From: Clostridium sp. CAG:678
GTDB taxonomy: Bacteria > Bacillota > Clostridia > Oscillospirales > Acutalibacteraceae
Assembly: GCA_000431535.1 (NCBI GenBank)
Contig: HF991811.1
Coordinates: forward strand, 1-64,000
Direction: 5' to 3'
DNA: 64,000 nucleotides
Shown in pieces: positions 32,481 to 40,442 of the stretch; positions within the stretch are counted from its first letter, which is position 1; each line of letters opens with the position of its first letter. Both the position numbers and the translations under genes were made by a program. Under the pieces are notes generated by a model. It saw only the letters and a list, made by a program, of their open reading frames with translations, searched no databases and was not told the DNA's origin.

Positions 32481-33000
32481 TTGTTTTTCTCCTGAAAGTT
32501 CCCCGCTTTATCTGAATTATATACCTTTCCAGCGGATAAGTCCAGAGCGTGGGGATATTGATGATAATAAATTTTGAAACGATCTCCGTAAACGGATTTG
32601 AAATGGCATAGCGGGTCATAAACGTGCCCGCAATGCCGCCGAACCACGAACTGAACAAGATATTAAACACCGCCAGCAGCAAATACAGAAAGGAACTGTA
32701 CGCCGGATTCACATCTGAATGAAACGTGATCTTTCGGTTCATCAGATAAGCGGCAACATAGCCTGCAGTGGTGGAAATGAGATAGGCATACAGATATCCC
32801 TGATAGCGTATGCCAAGGAAGGAAAGCAATTCGCTGTCCGGCAACGGGCTGGAATTGAGCGGCGCAAAAACCAGATACAAGAGCAGTAGATATACGCCGA
32901 TATCCAGCGCCGATGTAACGATAACCGTAAAATTAAATTTTATAAATTTCCACAGTTCGCGGTGCTTTGCCGCGAAAGATCTAAGCCGCCTGAACCGCAT
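32464..33000 (-). CDS. GtrA-family membrane protein (paralogue 2)
   Basis: A 178-residue four-segment membrane protein of the GtrA family, which is thought to flip or move polyprenol-linked sugars for cell-surface glycosylation. KFIKFNFTVIVTSALDIGVY begins the first TM; AAYLMNRKITFHS is the family signature. It is a close paralogue of the preceding gene, sharing LGIRYQGYLYAYLISTTAGY, and overlaps it by 20 bp. No glycosyltransferase is in the operon. Confidence 0.88.
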   Translation of the reverse strand: MRFRRLRSFAAKHRELWKFIKFNFTVIVTSALDIGVYLLLLYLVFAPLNSSPLPDSELLSFLGIRYQGYLYAYLISTTAGYVAAYLMNRKITFHSDVNPAYSSFLYLLLAVFNILFSSWFGGIAGTFMTRYAISNPFTEIVSKFIIINIPTLWTYPLERYIIQIKRGTFRRKTNDHCN

Positions 33001-33505
33001 AGTTAGGCTTTTTCTTTCTGTGGATCACAAAGCGGTTAAGCGGATAAGTCCAGATCGTGGGAACCGTCATAACAACGATTTTGGTAAGCATTTCAACAAA
33101 CACATTATTATAGCCGCTGTTTGTAACCAGTGTGCCGAGGAATGCACCAAACCAAGTGTTGAAAGCAATGGTGCAAACCACCATCACAGCATACAGGATC
33201 GTGGAAAGGACGGGATTGGCATCCGCCTGGAATGTGATTTTTCGGTTCATAATATATGCCGCCGCATAACCGATCGTTGCGGAAATGGCATAAGAATAAA
33301 GATAGCCCTGGTATTCGATACCAAGGAAAGATAAGATAGGATTATCGGTAACCGGCACTGCATTGAGAGACCGGAACACCACATACTGCAAAAACATAAA
33401 CACAGCCAGTTCCAGCACGGAAGTGCTGACGCCGGTAAACGTGAATTTTATAAATTTCCATATTTCCGCGTGTTTATCCGTAAACTGTTTTAATTTCTGT
33501 TTCAT
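32981..33505 (-). CDS. GtrA-family membrane protein (paralogue 1)
   Basis: A 174-residue GtrA-family protein with four membrane segments: KFIKFTFTGVSTSVLELAVF, then the signature AAYIMNRKITFQADANPVLS. Sequence is collinear with the next gene over its whole length, including the C-terminal TVPTIWTYPLNRFVIHRKK, so the two arose by tandem duplication. They could form a heteromeric carrier. It overlaps the small upstream membrane gene by 4 bp. Confidence 0.88.
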   Translation of the reverse strand: MKQKLKQFTDKHAEIWKFIKFTFTGVSTSVLELAVFMFLQYVVFRSLNAVPVTDNPILSFLGIEYQGYLYSYAISATIGYAAAYIMNRKITFQADANPVLSTILYAVMVVCTIAFNTWFGAFLGTLVTNSGYNNVFVEMLTKIVVMTVPTIWTYPLNRFVIHRKKKPNYAVQAA

Positions 33506-33702
33506 GCCGTTCTGCCCTTTCCCGCGCTGACTGCGAATAGGATTTTAGACACGATTGCCGCCGTGCCGGTAAACATAAGAACAGCGCCGGAAAGATTCCA
33601 GATCAGATCTTCCGGAAAATTGTGCACAAAAAGCACAGCGCCGCCTGCAATGCTAAGCAAAGAAAGCAGGATGCAGAATATATTGCTTACTATCTTTTTC
33701 AT
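33502..33702 (-). CDS. Small two-TM membrane protein, unknown
   Basis: A 66-residue protein with two hydrophobic segments (NIFCILLSLLSIAGGAVLF and SGAVLMFTGTAAIVSKILF). Upstream in-frame ATGs exist, but AAGGAG is best spaced for 33702. The stop overlaps the GtrA start, making it the first gene of the GtrA/HAD/MBL operon. No family recognised. Confidence 0.65.
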   Translation of the reverse strand: MKKIVSNIFCILLSLLSIAGGAVLFVHNFPEDLIWNLSGAVLMFTGTAAIVSKILFAVSAGKGRTA

Positions 33703-33862
33703 AAATTTCATCTCCTTACAGATTACGCATATATTGTGCAATACCGATTTAAAGAAAAGATTTATAAAACGTCAAAACTAAGCAATATTTTTCGGTGGAT
33801 GTCAAATTCTTGTTTGCTTTGTAAAATCAGTGTAAAGCGAACTTGCAGAGGGTGCATGCAAA

Positions 33863-33893
33863 AAGCCGCTTAAGCACAACGCTTAAACGGCTT
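33863..33893 (-). terminator. Terminator of the transketolase operon
   Basis: Stem AAGCCGCTTAAGC / GCTTAAACGGCTT (13 bp with one mismatch), followed on the minus strand by TTTTTGC. Confidence 0.8.
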
Positions 33894-33910
33894 ACATGAA
33901 CTGCAATCTA

Positions 33911-34852
33911 TTATTTTACAAATTCTTTGGTTACTTTCACGATATTTTCAGCCGAAAGACCAAACTGCTTTAGCAGATCCTTTGCAGGGCCGCTGTGGCC
34001 AAATTCATCGTTGATGCCTATTCTTTTAACAGGAACCGGGCATTCCGTGCTCAGCGCGGCGCAAACAGCCTCTCCGAGACCGCCTATAATATTATGCTCC
34101 TCAACGGTGATCACCTTGCCGGTTTTCCTTGCGGATGCAACAACCAGCTGCGCATCCAGCGGCTTGATCGTTGCCATGTTAATAATCTCGGCATCAATGC
34201 CCGCTGCCTGAAGTTCTTTTCCTGCCTCAATTGCCTCTGCCACCATAAGACCATTCGCAATGATCGTAACATCAGAGCCTTCTTTTACAAGTTCGCCCTT
34301 GCCGATCTCAAACTGATACTCCTCGCTGTGAAAAACAGGAACCGCAAGTCTGCCGAATCTTAAATAAACGGGGCCGTTATGCGCATACGCTGCCTTTACA
34401 GCCTGCTTTGCCTCCACATCATCTGCCGGGCAGATCACAACCATGCCGGGGATAGAACGCATAAGGGCAAAATCCTCGCAGCACTGGTGGGATGCGCCAT
34501 CCTCACCCACGGAGATGCCCGCATGTGTAGCGCCGATCTTTACATTCAGATGCGGATAGCCAATGGAATTGCGGATCTGCTCAAACGCTCTGCCGGCAGC
34601 AAACATGGCAAAACTGGAGGCAAACGGAACAAAACCCATGGTGCTGAGCCCTGCGGCAACACACATCATATTGGATTCCGCAATACCGCAGTTGATATGG
34701 CGATCCGGAAACGCTTTTTTGAATATAGCGGTTTTTGTTGCGGCGGAAAGATCCGCATCAAGCACAACAAGATTATCCGCACCGTTTTCGGCAAGCTCCT
34801 TTAAAGCGTTGCCGTAACTTTCACGAGTAGCAATACATTTTACATCTGCCAT
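33911..34852 (-). CDS. Transketolase, C-terminal subunit
   Basis: A 313-residue pyrimidine-binding plus C-terminal half of transketolase, as in the split enzymes of many anaerobes. It contains the catalytic Glu region DRHINCGIAESNM, MCVAAGLSTMGFVPF and GEDGASHQCCEDFALMRSIPG, then the C-terminal VITVEEHNIIGGLGEAV. It starts 2 bp after the N-terminal subunit gene. Together they transfer two-carbon ketol units in the pentose phosphate pathway, supplying erythrose 4-phosphate to DAHP synthase. Confidence 0.93.
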   Translation of the reverse strand: MADVKCIATRESYGNALKELAENGADNLVVLDADLSAATKTAIFKKAFPDRHINCGIAESNMMCVAAGLSTMGFVPFASSFAMFAAGRAFEQIRNSIGYPHLNVKIGATHAGISVGEDGASHQCCEDFALMRSIPGMVVICPADDVEAKQAVKAAYAHNGPVYLRFGRLAVPVFHSEEYQFEIGKGELVKEGSDVTIIANGLMVAEAIEAGKELQAAGIDAEIINMATIKPLDAQLVVASARKTGKVITVEEHNIIGGLGEAVCAALSTECPVPVKRIGINDEFGHSGPAKDLLKQFGLSAENIVKVTKEFVK

Positions 34853-34854
34853 GG

Positions 34855-35697
34855 TTACGCCTCCAGTTGTGCAAGTTTTTCATCAAGTTCTTTAACGGCA
34901 ATCTCATATTCCTGCTGGTTCGGCGCTTTGCCGTGCCAGTCGACCGCATTTTCCATATAGGAAACGCCAAGGCCTTTTACAGTTTTCATCACAATTGCAA
35001 AAGGCTTTGTGCTGTTTTCAAAAGCGTTAAACGCTTTTTCCAGATCATCAAAATCATTGCCGTTGATCACAACACAGTCAAATCCGAAAGCGCGCACCTT
35101 TTCATCGATCGGTTCAGCGCTCATCACATCCTCGCAGGCGCCGTCAATCTGCAAGCCGTTCACGTCAATGATCACACACAGATTATCCAGGCCGTACTGC
35201 GCGGCAAACATCATGGCCTCCCAGACCTGACCCTCTTCTATCTCCCCGTCGCCCAGAAGCGTATAGACTTTCATATCCTTTTGCCCAAGCATTTTTGCGC
35301 CCTTTGCCATTCCGCACGCGGCACTGATACCCTGGCCGAGCGAACCCGTGCTCATATCGATGCCGGGAACCGTATTCATATTCGGGTGCCCCTGCAGATA
35401 GGAATCTATATGGCGCAGGGTTTTCAGATCTTCTACCGGAAAGAATCCCTTATATGCCAAGGCGCTGTAAAGCGCGGGAGCGGCATGGCCTTTGGAGAGG
35501 ACAAACCTGTCCCTATTCGGATCCTTCGGGTTTTTCACATCATACTTCATCTGCCTGCCGTAAAGATAGGCAATCACATCTGCGGCAGAAAGGCTTCCGC
35601 CCGGATGGCCGGCCTTTGCATTATACGTACTTTCGATAATGCCGAGCCTGATCTCTGCGGCATAGATCTCCAGTTCTCTTTTCTCCTGACTGTTCAT
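34855..35697 (-). CDS. Transketolase, N-terminal subunit
   Basis: A 280-residue thiamine-pyrophosphate-binding half of transketolase: KAGHPGGSLSAADVIAYLY near residue 24, DRFVLSKGHAAPALYSALAY, and the TPP motif LLGDGEIEEGQVWEA near 145, ending in VDVNG-type helices. AAGGAGC precedes the start. The TPP requirement fits the thiamine uptake gene elsewhere in the window. Confidence 0.93.
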   Translation of the reverse strand: MNSQEKRELEIYAAEIRLGIIESTYNAKAGHPGGSLSAADVIAYLYGRQMKYDVKNPKDPNRDRFVLSKGHAAPALYSALAYKGFFPVEDLKTLRHIDSYLQGHPNMNTVPGIDMSTGSLGQGISAACGMAKGAKMLGQKDMKVYTLLGDGEIEEGQVWEAMMFAAQYGLDNLCVIIDVNGLQIDGACEDVMSAEPIDEKVRAFGFDCVVINGNDFDDLEKAFNAFENSTKPFAIVMKTVKGLGVSYMENAVDWHGKAPNQQEYEIAVKELDEKLAQLEA

Positions 35698-35714
35698 GGC
35701 TTGCTCCTTTAGTA

Positions 35715-36989
35715 TTATTTAACCTGCTCATAAAAGCAGTTTACAACAACTTCCATAACCGAATCCTCATCCAGATGATATTCGGCAAACACATCTTCCG
35801 TTGCGGAATCAGACGCCTGCATCTCGCCCTCCAGCGTATACTGGGTAAAGCCCGAAACGCCGTGAGAAAGCGCAACGGACGCGAGATAGGTTACTTCATT
35901 GAGTGAAATATTGGTTTGACTGTACGCAGCCGCTGTATTATAAAGATCGGAAATCACCGAAAAATCGCTGGTTACGGCTTTTCTGAGCTGCTCAACATAC
36001 GCTTTGATATACTGCGTCTGGCGCTCGGTTCTGTTTAACGATGCGTCTATGGAATCCATATTTCTCTGGCGGACATATGTTTCCGCAAAATCGCCCTGAA
36101 TCGTTACCGTATCGCCCTTATAAACGCCCTCTGCCGGAAAATCATACAACGATGTTACCGTTACACCGCCCACTGCGTCATTCAGGGGCGCAATTCCGCT
36201 GAGATCGAGCGCAAAATACTTTTCAACCGGCACATTGCCTAAGATACGGCTGATCGCGGTTGTAACATTTTCGCAGGAAGACGTACCGCCGTCTCCGTAA
36301 GCATACGCAAGGCAGAGCTGCATATTTTCCGTTCTTACAAATTCGCCGCCAACGGTATAGAGATCAATATCCACCATGGAATCACGCGGGATCGTGATTA
36401 CGCTGATTTCGCCCGTATTCGTGTCTATAACCCCAACAATATCCGTATCTGCCTGACCGGAATTGCCGATCACCGTATCCGCATCCGGAGTGATGCTTTC
36501 ACGGTCTACGCCGATAAACGCAAAAGCAACTTTATTTCGGTCATACACATATGTATGACCGTTATAGATGATCGTTTCTTCATATTTCGGATTCGCCGGC
36601 TCCACAACCAGCGAATCATGGCCGGTCTCCCGCAAATAGAGATACGTGCCGCCGATAATGGCAACCGCCGCAAAGAGCAAAGCAAGAATCACAATCAGTA
36701 TTCTTACGATCAGAGGTAATTTATGTTTTCTTCTGTGTCTGCGCCTGCCGTGCCGGTGATGATGGTGGTGGTGATGGTGGTGGTGATGGTGGCGATGACT
36801 GTGGGAACTGCTCCCAGAAGAATGATGATGGCGGTGCACTTCCTGTGTAAAGAGATCACCGCTTTCCTGCTCTTCCCGGCTGAAAGCCATATTTGAGTCA
36901 TTGCTTTTCAAATCAGCATCGCCGGTCTTTTCCGCAAAAAGGAAATTTGCATCGGCAGAATCTAAATTCGGATCAATTGGTCTTTTCAT
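35715..36989 (-). CDS. LytR-CpsA-Psr (LCP) protein with a polyhistidine stretch
   Basis: A 424-residue membrane-anchored LCP enzyme that would transfer glycopolymers to peptidoglycan. The cytoplasmic N-terminus (about 95 residues) contains a run of 12 histidines (residues 67-78) inside a His/Arg/Ser-rich segment; one TM follows (LIVRILIVILALLFAAVAII). The LCP domain shows VAFAFIGVDRE, DTDIVGVIDTNTGEISVITI, PRDSMVDI and YVRQRNMDSIDASLNRTERQ. It overlaps the sortase gene by 17 bp, linking wall-polymer and wall-protein attachment. Confidence 0.88.
   Translation of the reverse strand: MKRPIDPNLDSADANFLFAEKTGDADLKSNDSNMAFSREEQESGDLFTQEVHRHHHSSGSSSHSHRHHHHHHHHHHHHRHGRRRHRRKHKLPLIVRILIVILALLFAAVAIIGGTYLYLRETGHDSLVVEPANPKYEETIIYNGHTYVYDRNKVAFAFIGVDRESITPDADTVIGNSGQADTDIVGVIDTNTGEISVITIPRDSMVDIDLYTVGGEFVRTENMQLCLAYAYGDGGTSSCENVTTAISRILGNVPVEKYFALDLSGIAPLNDAVGGVTVTSLYDFPAEGVYKGDTVTIQGDFAETYVRQRNMDSIDASLNRTERQTQYIKAYVEQLRKAVTSDFSVISDLYNTAAAYSQTNISLNEVTYLASVALSHGVSGFTQYTLEGEMQASDSATEDVFAEYHLDEDSVMEVVVNCFYEQVK
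36756..36791 (-). repeat. Histidine-codon run in the LCP gene
   Basis: Twelve consecutive His codons (CAC/CAT mix) encode residues 67-78. The codons vary, so the run seems selected at protein level rather than a simple slippage tract. Confidence 0.85.
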
Positions 36990-37797
36990 CTTTTACTAAC
37001 ACTCCGCAAACAAGATATCTGTTGCTCTTTTGATTGGTAATACAGGTGGAGAGCACAACAATTTTGCTGTTTTCATCCATGGGAACATCCAGATCCGTTC
37101 TTACGTTTTTAAGCGCGGAACTTGGATTTTTAACGGTTTCCTGAAAATTGGCAAGATCCTGAGGAACCGCGAAATTAAAAGAATTCATAATATGCCTGTC
37201 GTCATACTTAAAAGCGGAAACAACCTGATAAGTAAGTTTCCTCTGCGGCATATAGATATAAAAATATTCGTGTGAATCAAAAAAGGCTTCATCCTCAAAC
37301 TGATGCAGCGAGGTAAACATCGTTTCCCTATAGCCGTTGTGGCCGTAGATAACCGTTACCGGATCGGAAAAATCCTTGCTGTTCATACCTTGGGTATAAA
37401 TCGCGCCGCTTGCAAGCCATGATTTGTCATAAGCACTGTGACGCAGATAAAAATCATCATCGTTTTTGCTTTGCACAATGGGGTAATCCACATCGGTATC
37501 CTCAATCTTGATCCAAGCGTAAATCTCATCATTACCCTGTTGAAGCGCTGCAAAATCAACCGGATTATCGGCAAGAGGCCCGGTTTGGGAAACCGTTGTA
37601 TCCGGCGTTGTAACCAGATCCGCCTCACGCTGCGCCATAGAGGAATTATAAAGATAGATCCCTATATGAACACAGGCACACACAAAAACAACGATGGCAA
37701 GTATTAACAGAATAATGCGCTTTTTATTTTTCTTTTTATCCTGATTTTCTGTTTTCGTTTCAATAGGTTCTTTGTTTTCCCTGTTCTTTTCATTCAT
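36973..37797 (-). CDS. Class B-type sortase
   Basis: A 274-residue membrane-anchored cysteine transpeptidase: a basic N-terminus, one TM (RIILLILAIVVFVCACVHIG), then the sortase barrel. Catalytic His153 in VTVIYGHNGY and Cys252 in VVLSTCITN, with an Arg following in KSNRYLVCG. The length and YGHN/STC contexts fit class B. A GTG three codons upstream is an alternative start. The next gene downstream encodes a protein with an SPDTG sorting signal, its likely substrate. Confidence 0.9.
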   Translation of the reverse strand: MNEKNRENKEPIETKTENQDKKKNKKRIILLILAIVVFVCACVHIGIYLYNSSMAQREADLVTTPDTTVSQTGPLADNPVDFAALQQGNDEIYAWIKIEDTDVDYPIVQSKNDDDFYLRHSAYDKSWLASGAIYTQGMNSKDFSDPVTVIYGHNGYRETMFTSLHQFEDEAFFDSHEYFYIYMPQRKLTYQVVSAFKYDDRHIMNSFNFAVPQDLANFQETVKNPSSALKNVRTDLDVPMDENSKIVVLSTCITNQKSNRYLVCGVLVKDEKTN

Positions 37798-37862
37798 GAA
37801 AAACACCGCAATCTAAAATTAATAACCAAAAATACAGTTTATGACAAGAGAGGTGCACATTA

Positions 37863-37894
37863 AAAAAACCTGCTCACAGCGGAACAGGTTTTTT
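37863..37894 (-). terminator. Hairpin upstream of the sortase gene
   Basis: AAAAAACCTG and CAGGTTTTTT form a 10-bp stem. It is transcribed downstream of the sortase-substrate gene on the minus strand and ends its message. Confidence 0.8.
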
Positions 37895-37911
37895 ATAGAG
37901 TTCAATTGAAA

Positions 37912-38466
37912 TTATTCAGCATCCTTCTTTTTGGAAAGAGCAAGAATAGCAGCACCTGCACCTGCTGCGCAAACCGCTGCCGCCGCTACGGAAACGCCGG
38001 TATCCGGTGAAGTTGCAGAATCGTCTTTATTCACGGTTGTAGTCTCGCCGGAAGTTGTGCCCTCTGTTTCTGCAAGCGCATTTACGGTATAGCCGTCCGG
38101 AGATTCAAAAGCGCTCCAATCAAGGATTTCTATCGTAAGAGTATTGCCATCCTGGCTAACCACTCTGCACACATCGCTTACATCGCTGAGCGCAACTGCG
38201 TTGCCGTTTTTATCAATCAGGTTCCAGCCGGAAAGTTTTGCAGTGCCTGAATAAGTAAATACAAGCTGATTGGAGCCTGCGCTTACCTGTGCACCGCTAA
38301 CCTGCGTTGTGGGCTGACCGTTTAACAAAGGATCATTTGCCGAATGAACGATAGCAACGCCCTGCGGGCTGTAAACATGAATGGCGGCTGACGCAGGAAC
38401 TGCAAAAGCGGCACATACAGATACCGCGGCAATTACGGAGATCAGAACCGAAAGAATCTTTTTCAT
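37912..38466 (-). CDS. Sortase-anchored surface protein with SPDTG signal
   Basis: A 184-residue secreted protein: signal peptide MKKILSVLISVIAAVSV to about residue 27 (PASAA), a beta-rich domain of about 100 residues, a Thr/Ser/Glu linker (TTSGETTTVNKDD), then the sorting signal SPDTG at residues 153-157, a hydrophobic stretch and the KKK tail. SPxTG is a known class B sortase motif in Clostridia (as in C. difficile SrtB). GAGGTG fits this start rather than an upstream ATG. Binding partner unknown. Confidence 0.88.
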   Translation of the reverse strand: MKKILSVLISVIAAVSVCAAFAVPASAAIHVYSPQGVAIVHSANDPLLNGQPTTQVSGAQVSAGSNQLVFTYSGTAKLSGWNLIDKNGNAVALSDVSDVCRVVSQDGNTLTIEILDWSAFESPDGYTVNALAETEGTTSGETTTVNKDDSATSPDTGVSVAAAAVCAAGAGAAILALSKKKDAE

Positions 38467-38522
38467 AATAAACACCTCGTTAAATAGCATAATATAATCC
38501 ACCGCTAATATAATACGATTGA

Positions 38523-38551
38523 ATTATACCATTTAAGTTTAATTTTGTAAA
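38523..38551 (-). promoter_or_regulatory. Promoter of the sortase-substrate gene
   Basis: Minus-strand TTTACA (TGTAAA 38546-38551), 17 bp, TATAAT (ATTATA 38523-38528). Confidence 0.7.
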
Positions 38552-38591
38552 GACTTTTGCAGAAAAATATTTTACAAATTTATGACAATCA

Positions 38592-40442
38592 TCAGGTAAG
38601 CTGAGATTTTCCGGTGCAGAGCTCATAATATCTGCCGTGATTTTTCAAAAGATCCTCATGATCGCCGCGCTCAATGATTTTGCCGTGCTCCAGAACCATA
38701 ATGGCATTTGAATTTCTGACCGTTGAAAGGCGGTGCGCAATAACAAATACCGTCCTTCCCGCCATCAGGCGATCCATGCCGTGCTCTATATGAAGTTCCG
38801 TTCGCGTATCAACGGAGGAGGTTGCCTCGTCAAGAATCAGAACGACCGGTTTTGCGACTGCCGCTCTTGCGATTGCAAGGAGCTGGCGCTGCCCCTGGGA
38901 AAGATTATCTCCGTCGCCGGAGATCACGGTGTCATACCCTTGCGGCAGTCTGCGGATAAAGGAGTGCGCGGACGCGAGTTTGGCAGCTGCAATACATTCC
39001 TCGTCCGTTGCCTCCAGCCTGCCGTAACGAATATTATCCATCACCGTGCCGGTAAACAGATGGGTATCCTGAAGAACGATAGAAAGCGTTTTTCTGAGAT
39101 CGTCTTTTTTGATTCGTTTGATATCAATGCCGTCATAAGTGATAGAGCCGTCCTGAATATCATAAAAGCGGTTGATCAGATTGGTGATCGTTGTTTTTCC
39201 CGCACCCGTGGAACCAACAAACGCGATCTTCTGCCCGCTTTTCGCGTAAAGCGAAATTTCTTTAAGCACAGGTTTTTCCGGCACGTAGGAAAAGTTGACG
39301 TCTTTAAACACCACATTGCCCTCAACGGGAACAAGGTTTCCGCCGTCGTTCCAAAAGAGTTTTCTTTCTCCGTTTTCATACTTCTCTTCAAGCGTGACCG
39401 TTCCCTCATCTACTTCGGGCTCCATATCCATAACCTCAAAAACACGCTCCGCGCCCGCAAGCGCCGAAAAGATCGTGTTCATCTGGTTGGCGATTTGGTT
39501 GATCGGCTGCGTAAACTGCTTGGAATAACTCAAAAAAGTAAAATACGCGCCGATATCTATACCGGAAGTGAGCGCCAGCAGGCCGCCGGCAAGCGCAATC
39601 GTGGCGTAGCTTGCGTTATTGATACCCGTTGAACTGGGGCCCATAATGCCGGCAAAAAAGTTGGCGTTCGTTGCCGCTTTTCTGAACTTTTCGTTGCACG
39701 CGCAGAACTCTTCGTTAATCTTCTCTTCATGATTGAAAACTTTAACAACTTTAAGGCCCTCAACGGATTCTTCTATATTTCCGTTCATGATACCGAGCTC
39801 TTTTTGCTGCGCTCTGAAATATTTTCTGGACTGCTTGCCGATCTTGGTAACGGCAATAACCATGATTACAAGAAAGATCAGCGCTATGCCGAACAGCAGC
39901 GGACTTAAAAAGATCATCATAACGATGATGCCCACAAATGTAAACGCAGAAGAAACAAGCTGCACCATAGACTGTTCCAGCATCATCTGCACATTATCCA
40001 CATCGTTTGTAAAGCGGCTCATGATCTCACCGTGCGTTTTGCTGTCAAAATACCTGAGCGGAAGTGACTGCATATGATTGAACAGTTCTTTTCTGATCAG
40101 GTTTGTTGTTTTATACGCGATCGTGACCATAACACGGCTCTGAATATATGAAAACAGAGCGGTTCCGCAGTAAAGCGCGCCTACGATCACAAGATTTTTA
40201 ACGAGCTCTTTAATACCCTGCGTCATGAAATTGCCTGCAAGCACAGACTCCTCTATTCCATTCAGGATCGGGCGAAGCCAATAGGAGGCGCCGATCTGGC
40301 AAACCGTGCTTAAGATGAGCGAAAGAAACACAACGATTAGAAAGATCTTGCTTTTGCCCATATATTTCAGAATTCTGCCGAATGTTTTCTTGGCGTTTTT
40401 GGGTTTTGCGTAGCCGTGTTTATTGTCCATAGGCCCCGGCAT
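38592..40442 (-). CDS. ABC exporter half-transporter (canonical-site subunit)
   Basis: A 616-residue fused membrane/ATPase protein. The six-helix membrane domain spans about residues 30-330; the ATPase has Walker A GSTGAGKTTI, signature LSQGQRQLLAIARA and Walker B with intact Glu, VLILDEATSSVD. Its start overlaps the stop of the upstream partner (TAATG). Paired with the next gene it forms a heterodimeric exporter of the BmrCD/LmrCD type; likely substrates are lipids, drugs or peptides. Confidence 0.9.
   Translation of the reverse strand: MPGPMDNKHGYAKPKNAKKTFGRILKYMGKSKIFLIVVFLSLILSTVCQIGASYWLRPILNGIEESVLAGNFMTQGIKELVKNLVIVGALYCGTALFSYIQSRVMVTIAYKTTNLIRKELFNHMQSLPLRYFDSKTHGEIMSRFTNDVDNVQMMLEQSMVQLVSSAFTFVGIIVMMIFLSPLLFGIALIFLVIMVIAVTKIGKQSRKYFRAQQKELGIMNGNIEESVEGLKVVKVFNHEEKINEEFCACNEKFRKAATNANFFAGIMGPSSTGINNASYATIALAGGLLALTSGIDIGAYFTFLSYSKQFTQPINQIANQMNTIFSALAGAERVFEVMDMEPEVDEGTVTLEEKYENGERKLFWNDGGNLVPVEGNVVFKDVNFSYVPEKPVLKEISLYAKSGQKIAFVGSTGAGKTTITNLINRFYDIQDGSITYDGIDIKRIKKDDLRKTLSIVLQDTHLFTGTVMDNIRYGRLEATDEECIAAAKLASAHSFIRRLPQGYDTVISGDGDNLSQGQRQLLAIARAAVAKPVVLILDEATSSVDTRTELHIEHGMDRLMAGRTVFVIAHRLSTVRNSNAIMVLEHGKIIERGDHEDLLKNHGRYYELCTGKSQLT

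Noticed and set aside
36750-36850. Short tandem repeat as a CRISPR-like or satellite array
   Set aside because: The repeats are histidine codons inside the LCP reading frame, without spacers.
38733-39632. A 299-codon plus-strand frame
   Set aside because: Antisense to the ABC exporter ATPase domain; no motif.
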